From the NCBI GenBank assembly GCA_003168355.1, contig PMSQ01000071.1, forward strand, positions 18,544 to 82,543: a DNA stretch of 64,000 nucleotides, in the 5' to 3' direction. How positions within the stretch are numbered: the first letter of the stretch is position 1; each line of letters opens with the position of its first letter. The stretch comes from Acidobacteriaceae bacterium (GTDB lineage Bacteria > Acidobacteriota > Terriglobia > Terriglobales > Acidobacteriaceae). The position numbers and the translations under genes were made by a program. Of the stretch, positions 1 to 10,224 are shown in pieces. The notes under the pieces were generated by a model. It ran no database searches. It was not told the origin of the DNA and saw nothing but the letters and a program-made list of their open reading frames with translations.

Positions 1-108
1 TGCGGTAGTGCGAGATGGTTTGCCCAATCACTCAGCAAAATCCTACGTTGGTGGAACGGGCAAGTCAACGAAGGGCCGCGGGGGTGGGCCGAGTGGAGAA
101 GCGCAACG

Positions 109-378
109 TCACGTGCGTACCCGCGATGTGCTAGTGAAGGCCGCAACGGCGAACAGGACCCCTACGATGGGTAGCGCGAGGAGGAAACGCCAGCTATCGC
201 AAAAAACGGCGACATTAAGAAGAACTCTTTCATAGCCTGGTAATGGATCAGGGAGGCCCTGTCTTAAAGACGGCAGGAAGGTGGCCCAGACAGCGGCTGG
301 CAGGCCGAACATTCCGCCGATCAGCACAACTGACAAGATAGCAGCGGTCCTATAGCGCACAACTTCTCCGACAAACAA
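109..378 (-). CDS. Small hypothetical membrane protein
   Basis: This 89-residue ORF has two clear hydrophobic segments, around residues 11-32 and 62-81, with a polar stretch between them. It therefore looks like a two-helix inner-membrane protein rather than a shadow frame. The start would be TTG, and only a weak purine-rich stretch precedes it, so the true start is uncertain. I do not recognise the family. It lies downstream of the aldo/keto reductase on the same strand, about 160 bases away. Function unknown. Confidence 0.4.
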   Translation of the reverse strand: MFVGEVVRYRTAAILSVVLIGGMFGLPAAVWATFLPSLRQGLPDPLPGYERVLLNVAVFCDSWRFLLALPIVGVLFAVAAFTSTSRVRT

Positions 379-540
379 ATTAGGAGTGCTTCTCCATCTT
401 CAAGGATATTGGACAGTGCTTACGTTGGAGTAGGGAAAACTGGCTCTTGGGCCGACAATGGTAACGCTACTGTTGAAACATCGCCCTTACACCCGTACCC
501 TCTGTGCAGCACATTCATCAAATGACACGGTGTTAAAAAA

Positions 541-1377
541 TCAGCCCGCGAGAGACTCCATGGCTAGCACCGCTGTGGGCGGGAGCGCAAGGCCAGAGCT
601 GGCGAGATCCTGCTTCATGTGTTCGGCGTTGGAAGTGCCGGTTAGCGGCAGCATCCCGATCTTGCGCGCGAACGCGAAAACAACCTGAGCAGGAGTGGCG
701 TTAGCGCCGGCGGCGAGTCTAGCGACCAGAGGATCGTGGAGTACTTCTGCATTCGCCGTAAGCAGCGAGAATCCCTGGTAAATGATCCTGTGCTCGTGGC
801 AGAAAAAGCGCACCTCGCGGTCCCAGCCAAGGCGGGCGTAGCAGCGGTTTTGCACGAATGCAGGACCTTCGGAGTGGAGGGTGACCATCTGCTCCAGGTG
901 CCGCAAAGAAACATTACTCACGCCGAGCAGACGCGTGCGGCCGGCATCGCGCTCTTTCATCATTGCCTCCCAGACCTCGGCGTCGGCCTCGGTCCAGCCG
1001 TGACCGGAGGACGGTCCGTGTAGCACGTAGCTGTCGACGTGGTCAGTACCAAGGTGCTCGAGCGAACTGGCCATCGATTGCGCGACTTGAACGGAAAGGT
1101 TGGCTGCCGGATCGTAGGGGAGACGGTGGTCCTGGCCGGGCCGGTAAGTGAATTTCGTCTGCAGAAAAAGATCTGCGCGGGTCACAGATCCGCCGCGATA
1201 GGCGGCCGCCAATCCCTGGCCGACTCCCGCTTCGAAGTAGTGCCGCCGCTGATTGGCCGTGTCTATGCCTCGAAAACCCATGCGGACCGCGAGTTCGACG
1301 AGAGCCGGAGTGAGATCCTCCTTCCAGGCGGTGCCGTACAGAAAGTCCGGAAGCGATGCAGGTTGCGGGATTGGCAT
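541..1377 (-). CDS. Aldo/keto reductase family protein
   Basis: The 278-residue protein has the (beta/alpha)8 aldo/keto reductase layout and would reduce an aldehyde or ketone with NAD(P)H in the cytoplasm. Parts of the catalytic tetrad are visible: Asp in the early GIDTAN motif, a nearby Tyr in RRHYFEAGVG, Lys in LQTKF and His in YVLHGP. A later GVSNVS segment and a C-terminal PLTGTSN segment match the family's cofactor-binding end. It is slightly shorter than typical members (300-330). It starts 38 bases after the S9 peptidase stop and is probably co-transcribed with it. The substrate cannot be told. Confidence 0.85.
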   Translation of the reverse strand: MPIPQPASLPDFLYGTAWKEDLTPALVELAVRMGFRGIDTANQRRHYFEAGVGQGLAAAYRGGSVTRADLFLQTKFTYRPGQDHRLPYDPAANLSVQVAQSMASSLEHLGTDHVDSYVLHGPSSGHGWTEADAEVWEAMMKERDAGRTRLLGVSNVSLRHLEQMVTLHSEGPAFVQNRCYARLGWDREVRFFCHEHRIIYQGFSLLTANAEVLHDPLVARLAAGANATPAQVVFAFARKIGMLPLTGTSNAEHMKQDLASSGLALPPTAVLAMESLAG

Positions 1378-1415
1378 GGCGCTATTCTGCCATGAGCGTC
1401 AGGACCTGATGTGCA

Positions 1416-3926
1416 TCATGGTTTCGCGCCCGCCGTGGCAGTCTGCGGATTCTTCACGTAAGTGTTCAGCCAATTGTTCATCTCCCAGAGCATGTGCAGG
1501 ACGGACTCCCGCGCCGCATAGCCATGCGATTCCAGGGGCAGCAACACAAAGCGTACCGTGCCGCCCTGGCCCTTGATGGCGCTAAAAAGGCGCTCGCTCT
1601 GCAAGGGGAACGTGCCCGTGTTGTTGTCGGCCTCACCATGGATCAGCAGGATTGGTGTCTTGATCTTGTCGGCATACGAAAACGGGGACATCTTGTAATA
1701 GACTTCGGGCGCCTGCCAATAGGTACGGTCCTCGTTTTGAAATCCGAACGGCGTCAGCGTGCGATTGTAGGCTCCGCTGCGCGCGATGCCGGCTTTGAAC
1801 AGATCGCTGTGCGCCAGCAGGTTTGCGGTCATGAACGCGCCATAAGAGTGGCCCATTACCGCAACCCGGTTTCGATCCACCACGCCGAGCCGCGCGCCTT
1901 CATCGATCGCGGCCTTCGCGCTGGCTACCAACTGTTCCACGTAGGTGTCGTTCGGCTCTGCCTGTCCCTCGCCTACGATGGGGATGGTGGCGTTCTCCAG
2001 CACTGCGTAGCCCTGGGCCGCAAACGGCACGGGCGATCCCCAATACAAGAGCGGAAACTCGTAGGGCGACCCGCTGATCTGTCCGGCTGCCGCTTTCGTT
2101 TTGTACTCCGTGGGATATGCTTCCATCAACGTGGGCAGCGGGCCATCTCCCGTTTTGTAACCCGGCGGAAGGTAAAGATTCGCGCTCAGCTCGACTCCAT
2201 CAGCGCGTTTGTATTTGAGAACCTGTTTTTTCGGCAGGGGCGCATTGCCGTATGGGTTGGAAAATCGTGTGACCTGCTCGAGAGAATTCTTGGCAAGGTT
2301 CTTGAGATAGTAGTTCGGATTTATTTCCGGAGATTCGCGGCGAATCAGAATTGTAGGAACGGCCGCATCCAAAACTGCCGAAGGCGATTCAAAAAACGGC
2401 GCCGCCGATTGCCAAAGCCGTTTGGTCTCTCCATTCGCCAAGCTCATTATGGAAACAAAAGGCTGATCCCCGTCCGGAGAAGCTCCCTCCGCGTGCAGGT
2501 ACATGCCGCTCCCGTCCGGGGTTGTCTGCGCGACAAGTTTCCCCGCTTCGTTCATCACCTCAAACGGCACGCCCGGATCGTGATAGTGATCTTCAAAAGA
2601 ACCTTCGAACAATTTCACTTGCGTTCCAGGAGCAGATGGCGACATCGCAAGCATGATCCGCTTGCGATCTTTCCAGCGCTCCTCTTCCACAATCGCAACA
2701 CGGCTGGTTCCCCACTCCACGCTTCTGAAGCGCAAGGGAAGTTCCGCGAGCATGAGCGGCGGTCCCGCGAAAGGCGCGTCCTCCGTGAACAACCGGTCGC
2801 GAACCGGTGCCTCCGCCCGTGGATCTCCGCCATCGGCAGCTTCCGTCCAGAAGATCGTGGCGGGCGCATCGCTCCGCCACTCGCATCCGCGAGGTCCTGT
2901 TTCCACCGCATCGTGAATGTTCGGAACCGTGTCTTCGAGCGGCTTGTCGGCCAGTTGCTTGACGTTTCCACTCTTCAGATCGACCAGCGAGACTCGTTCC
3001 GGAAACATTGGGAAAGGGAGCAGATAGGAATATGGACGATGGCGTTCATCCAGCAGCGCATAACGGCCATCGGGAGAAGCCGATACACTTTCCATTACTC
3101 CGGGCTTGCCCACGGGTGCGATCTTGCCATCAAGTCCGACAAGCACAACCTGAGAGCTTGCGTAATAGTCGAAAATGGCCTCGTCTTCTGGATTCTTCAG
3201 CAGGTCCTGAAACGTCGGCCCAGGCGTGACCCTCCCCAGATTCTCCTGAATAACGGGCCCTGTGGGTACTTCGCTGCGCGCCGGCGCCCCTCCTCGTCCC
3301 TTCGGCACACTTTTGCAGATCAAGCTTCGGCTGTCTGCCAACCACTCACACGGGCGGCCGAAAATCGCGTTCAGGGCCACGTCGGGCACGCGACGCGCTT
3401 GCGCGGAATCTACATCCACGATCCACAAGCTCAAGCCCGCATCCGCCGGGGTGTCAGTGATGTTCACAAAAAAGATGTGACGGCCATCCGGCGCCCAGCC
3501 CGCAAACCGAATCTTGGTTTCCGGGGGCAATCCCGTGACCGGACGCTCGACGCCGTCCGGCAGGGCCTTCAGGCTCAAGGCCGTCACGTAGCGCCCACGG
3601 CTGGGTCCGTTCGTCTTGGGATTGAATCGCAACCCCGCCAGGCGCAACTCGGGCTGAGCCAGATCGGCGATCGAGGGCAATCCTGAAATTGCCTCGATCA
3701 GCATCCATCGGCCTCCCGGTCCTTCCCGCGGAGAAACCTCCACGTTCGGCGTGGGCCGCACATCTACCAGATCAACGAGCGCCTTTGGAGGCTCCTGATA
3801 TTTGAGGCTGGTCTGGGCTTCGACCGCGCAAAACGTCGCGGTGAGAAACATGAAAAAGAAGAGACAGAAACGTCGCCGCACAATGGCGACTCCCTGGCCG
3901 ACACAACCTGCGCCGCATGTGCTCAT
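1416..3926 (-). CDS. Secreted prolyl oligopeptidase-family (S9) serine peptidase
   Basis: This 836-residue exported peptidase has a long N-terminal beta-propeller-like half and a C-terminal alpha/beta-hydrolase domain. The catalytic triad is visible: Ser694 in GHSYGAF, Asp767 in GEADNN and His801 in ESHGY. The spacing resembles the S9D glutamyl-endopeptidase branch, but that sub-assignment is an inference. The N terminus has Arg-rich residues then a hydrophobic run ending near an Ala-rich site around residue 38, consistent with a signal peptide. The ATG at 3926 has a GGAG ribosome site five bases upstream. Its likely role is degrading peptides in the periplasm or outside the cell. The aldo/keto reductase follows on the same strand. 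Confidence 0.92.
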   Translation of the reverse strand: MSTCGAGCVGQGVAIVRRRFCLFFFMFLTATFCAVEAQTSLKYQEPPKALVDLVDVRPTPNVEVSPREGPGGRWMLIEAISGLPSIADLAQPELRLAGLRFNPKTNGPSRGRYVTALSLKALPDGVERPVTGLPPETKIRFAGWAPDGRHIFFVNITDTPADAGLSLWIVDVDSAQARRVPDVALNAIFGRPCEWLADSRSLICKSVPKGRGGAPARSEVPTGPVIQENLGRVTPGPTFQDLLKNPEDEAIFDYYASSQVVLVGLDGKIAPVGKPGVMESVSASPDGRYALLDERHRPYSYLLPFPMFPERVSLVDLKSGNVKQLADKPLEDTVPNIHDAVETGPRGCEWRSDAPATIFWTEAADGGDPRAEAPVRDRLFTEDAPFAGPPLMLAELPLRFRSVEWGTSRVAIVEEERWKDRKRIMLAMSPSAPGTQVKLFEGSFEDHYHDPGVPFEVMNEAGKLVAQTTPDGSGMYLHAEGASPDGDQPFVSIMSLANGETKRLWQSAAPFFESPSAVLDAAVPTILIRRESPEINPNYYLKNLAKNSLEQVTRFSNPYGNAPLPKKQVLKYKRADGVELSANLYLPPGYKTGDGPLPTLMEAYPTEYKTKAAAGQISGSPYEFPLLYWGSPVPFAAQGYAVLENATIPIVGEGQAEPNDTYVEQLVASAKAAIDEGARLGVVDRNRVAVMGHSYGAFMTANLLAHSDLFKAGIARSGAYNRTLTPFGFQNEDRTYWQAPEVYYKMSPFSYADKIKTPILLIHGEADNNTGTFPLQSERLFSAIKGQGGTVRFVLLPLESHGYAARESVLHMLWEMNNWLNTYVKNPQTATAGAKP

Positions 3927-4308
3927 GTCACTCCATCTTTTTTCTTAAAACCATCTTCATTGGGATCATTGAAAAATTGAGGGTACATTGTCCACTCAAG
4001 AGTCTGGATGCGCAACAACTTTCTGGTAGTGGTGTAGTTTGGGAAGGAAGCGAGCCAAACGCAAAACGCGACGCTCCGCTCGGCTCGCCCAGATCCTTCA
4101 CTGCGCAAAGAACGCTTGTTCAGGAGGACAATCAAACTGCACCACTACCCACTTTCTTCCTCGTTGATGCGGAAGGCAATAGATGGGGTAGAATACGCGG
4201 CTGGCGCAGGGGTGGCGGAATTCGGCGGAGCCCGAGCGACGCGTATTCCGCGGCTTGTGAGACTCTGAGCCTAAACTTCAACACAAACGATCTTGAACCT
4301 GGGCGATA
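3927..4308. other. Divergent intergenic region between S9 peptidase and sigma-54 regulator
   Basis: This 382-base region separates two divergent genes. It holds a TAGAAT box at 4189-4194 that could be a -10 for the regulator; the nearest -35 candidate, TTGATG at 4164-4169, has a poor 19-base spacing. It also has a 7-base inverted repeat (4050-4056 with 4082-4088) and a perfect 9-base inverted repeat described separately. I see no gene here. Confidence 0.5.
4191..4248. repeat. Perfect 9-bp inverted repeat upstream of the regulator gene
   Basis: GAATACGCG at 4191-4199 is exactly complementary to CGCGTATTC at 4240-4248, with a 40-base G-rich interior that can form a further GGCT/AGCC pairing. 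The left arm overlaps the TAGAAT box. It could be an autoregulatory operator pair or a structured RNA leader for the regulator gene 60 bases downstream. Function is inferred from position only. Confidence 0.4.
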
Positions 4309-5655
4309 ATGACGCGAATCATTCTCATCGGAGCGGGCCGCGGTGGAAGAGCCCTGGTTCAACTGTTTCACAAGGATCCGAGCGTCGAGATTGTCGGCGT
4401 CGCTGACAAGGATGAAGGAGCGCCCGGCATCGTCCTGGCCCGGGAACTCGGCCTACCGGTTGCCGCCAACTACAGAAAGTTTCTGAAAGCGGATGCGGCG
4501 GACCTCATCATCGACGTGACGGGCGATCCTGATGTTGGCCGCGAGGTTTACCGCCTCAGGCCTCACGGGACGGAAGTGATCGGTGGAAAGACGGCGCGAT
4601 TCATTTCGGACTTTGCCGGAACCAGGAACCAGGCGGAGTGTCTTCAGGATCAATACCAACTCGCGATGCGCGAGCTTGAGGCCCGCGCCGAAGGCGAGTT
4701 CATCATCGGCAGCAACCTGAAGATGAAGGAAATCTCCGGGCTGATTTCCAAAGTGGCGCCTACGCCCACGACTGTTCTGATCCGGGGTGAGAGCGGGACC
4801 GGGAAAGAGCTTGTGGCGCGAGCCATCCACCGCAATGGCACGCGCAGCAATCATCCGCTGGTGACGCTGAACTGCACCGCATTGTCTCCCGCTCTGCTCG
4901 AAAGCGAACTCTTCGGTTACCGGCGTGGCGCTTTTACCGGCGCATATAACGACAGCAAGGGATTATTCGAAAAGGCCGACGGCGGCACGATGTTTCTGGA
5001 TGAAATTGGCGACATGTCGCTGGAGATCCAGGCTAAATTTCTGCGCACGCTGCAAACCGGGGAGATTCGCGCCGTCGGCGACATGAGGACACGAAAGGTC
5101 TCGGTCAGAATTGTTGCCGCCACGAACCGGAATCTGGAGACTGCCATTCGCGAAGGCACGTTTCGTGAAGATCTGTTCTACCGAATTAACACTTTCACCA
5201 TCACCTTGCCGCCGCTGCGTGAACGGATTGAGGACATTCCGTTTCTTGCGGAATATTTTCTGTTGCGCGCCCGAGCCAAGGTCAACAAGAAGGTGGAGAA
5301 CATCGCACCCCAGGCGCTCGCGTTGCTGAAGAATTATTCATGGCCGGGAAATCTGCGCGAACTCGAAAACATTATCGAACGCGCCGTAGTTTTGACGTCA
5401 TCCTCTACGGTGGAGGCCGAGCACCTTCCGCTCCACGTGCAAGATGTGGTGTCGTTCAAGCCGCAGATGGGGTTCATGCCGAGCAAGGCGCGTGCGATCG
5501 CGCAATTTGAACGGGAAGCGCTGTCCAGCTATTTGGTGAAAGCCGACGGGAACATCTCCAGGGCGGCAAAGCTGGCGAAAATACCGCGACGCACGTTCCA
5601 TCGTTTACTGGCAAAACACAGAATCTCGATCGGCTCCGCCCGTGAGCAGGAGTGA
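4309..5655 (+). CDS. Sigma-54-dependent enhancer-binding regulator with N-terminal Rossmann domain
   Basis: This 448-residue protein would activate RpoN-dependent transcription. Residues 1-115 form a dinucleotide-binding-like domain with a GAGRGG glycine motif at 8-13, in place of the usual receiver or PAS sensor. The central AAA+ domain has Walker A (GESGTGKE, 160-167), the sigma-54 contact loop GAFTGA (207-212) and Walker B with FLDEIGD (225-235). A Fis-type helix-turn-helix lies near residues 405-440. All parts needed for an active sigma-54 activator are present. It sits directly upstream of the cbb genes, which have a good -24/-12 promoter, so it is the likely activator of the Calvin operon, perhaps sensing NAD(P)H or a metabolite. 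The sensing role is inferred. The ATG has only a weak ribosome site. Confidence 0.9.
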   Translation: MTRIILIGAGRGGRALVQLFHKDPSVEIVGVADKDEGAPGIVLARELGLPVAANYRKFLKADAADLIIDVTGDPDVGREVYRLRPHGTEVIGGKTARFISDFAGTRNQAECLQDQYQLAMRELEARAEGEFIIGSNLKMKEISGLISKVAPTPTTVLIRGESGTGKELVARAIHRNGTRSNHPLVTLNCTALSPALLESELFGYRRGAFTGAYNDSKGLFEKADGGTMFLDEIGDMSLEIQAKFLRTLQTGEIRAVGDMRTRKVSVRIVAATNRNLETAIREGTFREDLFYRINTFTITLPPLRERIEDIPFLAEYFLLRARAKVNKKVENIAPQALALLKNYSWPGNLRELENIIERAVVLTSSSTVEAEHLPLHVQDVVSFKPQMGFMPSKARAIAQFEREALSSYLVKADGNISRAAKLAKIPRRTFHRLLAKHRISIGSAREQE

Positions 5656-5664
5656 GACGAATTA

Positions 5665-5680
5665 GTCACATACATGTGAC
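5665..5680. promoter_or_regulatory. Palindromic upstream activator site candidate
   Basis: The 16-base sequence GTCACATACATGTGAC has two perfect 7-base arms around a central AC. It starts ten bases after the regulator stop codon and lies about 230 bases before the -24/-12 promoter. This is a fair distance for an enhancer-type site bound by the Fis-like domain of the regulator. There is no T-run, so it is not a terminator. Confidence 0.5.
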
Positions 5681-5896
5681 ATCTATGTCCGATACAAGAT
5701 AGCGTCAGTAACTTGTGTTTAATCATATTGTTGGCGACGCCTTAGATCTACGCGAGTGAGACGCCCGTGTCACTAAAGGAGACGAGCTGCCGGAAATCGC
5801 CGCGCCCAGCTTCCGTTCTCGCATTCCATCCAACTGAAAGAAACAACAACTACTTATGAACCTCGATATCTGCCATCGCGTCCATCGGAACAGTAT

Positions 5897-5911
5897 TGGA
5901 ACGGAAATTGC
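5897..5911 (+). promoter_or_regulatory. Sigma-54 (-24/-12) promoter of the cbb operon
   Basis: The sequence TGGAACGGAAATTGC matches the RpoN consensus TGGCACG-N4-TTGC at every defined position but one (A for C at the fourth base), with correct spacing between the GG and GC elements. Transcription would start near 5923. It faces cbbL and lies downstream of a sigma-54 activator gene, which strengthens the call. Confidence 0.7.
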
Positions 5912-6114
5912 CTTAACGAAATGTGCAGGCGGTGACAGTCGGCGAACCAGCCGGAACTACTTCGAAACCAGTCGCGAGAAGTACGATGCGAAGATGCAAC
6001 CGGGTCAACCACTCTGGCAGCGGTCTGCACATCCCGCCTGTCTCATTCGGCTCAAACGCACTCGCCATTTGCCATCCGTCGTTTTGGCGCTCAGCGCCTC
6101 GGCCGACGGCATAG

Positions 6115-7599
<1,485 letters not shown>

Positions 7600-7654
7600 G
7601 CTGCGGTTTGCGAATCGCAGTTGTTAAGGCGGTACTGTTGAATGGAGACGAATC

Positions 7655-8056
7655 ATGCGTATCACGCAAGGTACCTTTTCTTATTTGCCCGACTTCACGG
7701 AAGACCAGATCAAAGCGCAGGTGCGCTATTGCTTTGATAATGGCTGGGCGTTCTCGATCGAGTACACGGATGACCCGCACCCGCGGAATTCGTATTGGGA
7801 GATGTGGGGGCTTCCAATGTTCGATTTGCAGGACTTGAATGCCGCAATGGATCGGCTCGACGAATGTCGCAAGGCCTTCCCCGAACACTACATTAAGTTG
7901 AATGGCTATGACCGCACCAAAGGCAAGCAAACGACGATGGTGAGTTTCATCGTGCAGCGGCCCGAGGACGAACCTGGGTTTTCTTTGGACCGCACGGAAG
8001 GATCGGATCGCCGCATCCAGTACACCATTCGATCGAGAAGCAAGTCCGCGAACTAG
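7655..8056 (+). CDS. cbbS: RuBisCO small subunit
   Basis: This 133-residue protein is the small subunit that completes the L8S8 holoenzyme. It begins like family members with a short strand followed by FSYLPDFT, and contains the central [10 protein letters not shown] segment. The C-terminal 40 residues form the extension typical of red-type small subunits, which makes a beta-hairpin in the central pore of the holoenzyme. The ATG is preceded by GGAGACG, and the gene lies 55 bases after cbbL. Confidence 0.96.
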   Translation: MRITQGTFSYLPDFTEDQIKAQVRYCFDNGWAFSIEYTDDPHPRNSYWEMWGLPMFDLQDLNAAMDRLDECRKAFPEHYIKLNGYDRTKGKQTTMVSFIVQRPEDEPGFSLDRTEGSDRRIQYTIRSRSKSAN

Positions 8057-8073
8057 AACCGCGAGCAAATGCC

Positions 8074-9057
8074 ATGCACAAACTCGATCCAGATTCCATG
8101 GTGGAGGCAGAGCCCGAGGCCGAAGAGAGCCTGGTGGATATCGGTGCAGCGCATCGCGATTCGAAGCTCGACGAAATTCTGGATGAACTCGATCGAGAGC
8201 TTGTCGGCCTGAGCCCGGTTAAAACTTACATTCAGCGCGTGGCATCTCTGTTGTTGGTGAGTCGCTTGCGCGAAAAAGTTGGATTATCCACCGAGCGCCC
8301 TACGTTGCACATGTCCTTTACCGGACATCCAGGCACCGGAAAGACTACAGTCGCCATGCGCATGGCAAAGATACTGCACCACCTGGGTTATCTGCGGCGC
8401 GGCCATCTGGTGGTTGCCACGCGCGACGATCTGGTGGGTCAATACGTTGGGCACACGGCTCCCAAGACGAAGGAGATTCTGAAGAAAGCAATGGGAGGCG
8501 TGCTGTTCATCGACGAAGCCTATTACCTCTACCGGCCGGAAAACGAACGCGACTACGGGCAGGAAGCGATTGAGATGTTGCTGCAGGCCATGGAAAATCA
8601 GCGCGACGATTTGGTGGTGATCCTGGCCGGCTATCAGGATCGAATGGCCACTTTCTTTCAGTACAATCCCGGGTTTCGCTCCCGGGTGGCGCACCATATC
8701 AGCTTTCCCAATTACACGTTGGAGGAGCTGGCGGCGATTGCCGAATTAATGCTGCGTGAGCAGAACTACACGTTTGATGACGAATCGCGGCAAGCGTTTG
8801 TGGAATACCTCGAATTGCGGACCAGGCAGCCTCAGTTCGCCAATGCCCGCAGCGTGCGTAATGCCATCGACCGAATGAAGCTACGGCAAGCCAGCCGGCT
8901 GGTGACGGCGGGCGGGTGCGTGGGCAAAGAGCAACTGGTTCGTATTGCCGCAGTTGACGTACGCGGGAGCCGGGTCTTTGAGGGAGGACTGGACGGGGAA
9001 GCCGAAACGGGCGCTGTCAGGGGCACGCTGGCGCGGAGCAGGGGCAAGGAGAAATGA
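8074..9057 (+). CDS. cbbX: Red-type RuBisCO activase (AAA+ protein CbbX)
   Basis: The 327-residue AAA+ ATPase remodels inhibited red-type RuBisCO by acting on the large-subunit C-terminal tail. Walker A (GHPGTGKTT) lies about a quarter of the way in, and Walker B appears as [11 protein letters not shown], a hallmark of CbbX. Arg residues in the FRSRVAHH region fit the sensor/arginine-finger part. The C-terminal 40 residues, rich in Gly and Arg, look variable. It sits between cbbS and phosphoribulokinase, the usual place for cbbX. The stop lies four bases before the next start. Confidence 0.95.
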   Translation: MHKLDPDSMVEAEPEAEESLVDIGAAHRDSKLDEILDELDRELVGLSPVKTYIQRVASLLLVSRLREKVGLSTERPTLHMSFTGHPGTGKTTVAMRMAKILHHLGYLRRGHLVVATRDDLVGQYVGHTAPKTKEILKKAMGGVLFIDEAYYLYRPENERDYGQEAIEMLLQAMENQRDDLVVILAGYQDRMATFFQYNPGFRSRVAHHISFPNYTLEELAAIAELMLREQNYTFDDESRQAFVEYLELRTRQPQFANARSVRNAIDRMKLRQASRLVTAGGCVGKEQLVRIAAVDVRGSRVFEGGLDGEAETGAVRGTLARSRGKEK

Positions 9058-9061
9058 TGAG

Positions 9062-10075
9062 ATGAAAAGAAGACCAATCCTGCTGGGCATCGTGGGCGAC
9101 AGCGCGGCCGGCAAAACAACCATCACCCGGGGATTGACCCGCCTGCTGGGTCCGGAGCGGGTGACGCATGTGTGCGCCGACGATTATCACAAGTACGACC
9201 GCGCCGAGCGAGCGCGCCTGAACATCACTCCGTTGCATCCCGATTGCAACTTTCTCGACATTCTCGAGTTACACCTCGAGCGTGCGCACTACGGGCAGGC
9301 CATGCTCAAGCCGGTCTATGACCACAGCACAGGCTCGCTGGTTCGTCCGGAGTATGTGGAACCGCGAGAGTTCGTGATTGTGGAAGGGCTGCTGGGATTT
9401 CACACGCCGGCGATGCGGCAATTCTATGACGTTAAGGTATTTCTCGATCCTCCCGAGGACATGAGGCTGCTGTGGAAGATCAAACGGGATACCGCCAAGC
9501 GTGGTTATGTGCCGGAGCAGGTACTGACAGAAATGGAGCGGCGCGAGCCGGATTCGCGAGACTTCATCCGTCCGCAGCGCGAATTCGCCGACATTGTCGT
9601 GCGCTTCCATCCGGAAAGTGGCGTGGGATCGGACCAGGCAGACGGGCATTTGAATGTTCATCTGGTATTGCGCCCGACCATTCCGCATCCCGACCTTACC
9701 TATCTGGTGAACGCTCAAAACGGCCACGCCGCAGGAATTCGGCTGGATCTCGGACGCGACTGCGGACGTCCGGTGGAGTTTCTTGAGGTGGACGGCAGCG
9801 TGAGCCGCGAGCACGCCGCCCAACTGGAACATGCCATCTGGAAGCATCTTCCCGATCTACGGCCGCTGCGCGCCGACCAGTTCGGCGATTACAACGACGG
9901 CAGTGAAGTGCGGCATAGCGATCCGCTGGCCCTCACGCAGTTGCTCATTACCTATCACTTGTTGCGCGCCTACAGCAAGGACAGCCCCATGCCGTTCGCC
10001 CGGCCGGTCGCGGCCCTGAGCCGGCTGAAGTCGGTACGGGACGAAGCGTCAGTGGAAGCTGTTACCAAACGATGA
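9062..10075 (+). CDS. cbbP: Phosphoribulokinase
   Basis: The 337-residue kinase makes ribulose-1,5-bisphosphate from ribulose-5-phosphate and ATP, supplying RuBisCO. The P-loop GDSAAGKTT lies at residues 12-20, followed by the DDYHKYDR segment expected of phosphoribulokinases and the FVIVEGLLGFH strand. The open frame extends upstream to 8945, inside cbbX; I chose the ATG at 9062 because the P-loop is then at the normal distance from the N terminus and a GGAG site lies just ahead. It is the last gene of the operon, followed by a strong hairpin. Confidence 0.94.
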   Translation: MKRRPILLGIVGDSAAGKTTITRGLTRLLGPERVTHVCADDYHKYDRAERARLNITPLHPDCNFLDILELHLERAHYGQAMLKPVYDHSTGSLVRPEYVEPREFVIVEGLLGFHTPAMRQFYDVKVFLDPPEDMRLLWKIKRDTAKRGYVPEQVLTEMERREPDSRDFIRPQREFADIVVRFHPESGVGSDQADGHLNVHLVLRPTIPHPDLTYLVNAQNGHAAGIRLDLGRDCGRPVEFLEVDGSVSREHAAQLEHAIWKHLPDLRPLRADQFGDYNDGSEVRHSDPLALTQLLITYHLLRAYSKDSPMPFARPVAALSRLKSVRDEASVEAVTKR

Positions 10076-10158
10076 GTCCGGCTGCCAGAACTGCCTAACG
10101 CAATCTAGCTTCAACTGTCATTCCTGTTACGCCATCAACGACGGCCAAGTCCCGTGGC

Positions 10159-10190
10159 GCTCGCTCATCATGCGATGAGCGGGCTCTTTC
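10159..10190 (+). terminator. Rho-independent terminator of the cbb operon
   Basis: An 11-base-pair stem (10159-10169 with 10174-10184, one G-U pair) closes on an ATGC loop and is followed by the pyrimidine-rich, T-heavy stretch TCTTTCTTCT. It lies 85 bases after the phosphoribulokinase stop and before the next gene's -10 box. Confidence 0.75.
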
Positions 10191-10193
10191 TTC

Positions 10194-10199
10194 TATAAT
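10194..10199 (+). promoter_or_regulatory. Candidate -10 box for the flavoenzyme gene
   Basis: A perfect TATAAT lies 25 bases upstream of the ATG at 10225. No good -35 element is visible at the usual spacing, as that position falls inside the terminator hairpin. The call rests on the -10 match and its position only. Confidence 0.35.
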
Positions 10200-10224
10200 C
10201 GCTCCGTTTCCCGGAGGCGTTCGA

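Noticed and set aside
1494-3686. 730-codon ORF opposite the S9 peptidase
   Set aside because: It is a shadow of the peptidase gene on the other strand, very rich in Arg and His, without domains. The peptidase has its full catalytic triad and signal peptide.
4207-4250. tRNA-Leu-like 5' part (GGGGTGGCGGAATT)
   Set aside because: The 14-base match to a tRNA-Leu D-arm region is not followed by a D-loop, anticodon stem, T-arm or CCA end. The stretch is better explained by the 9-bp inverted repeat around it.
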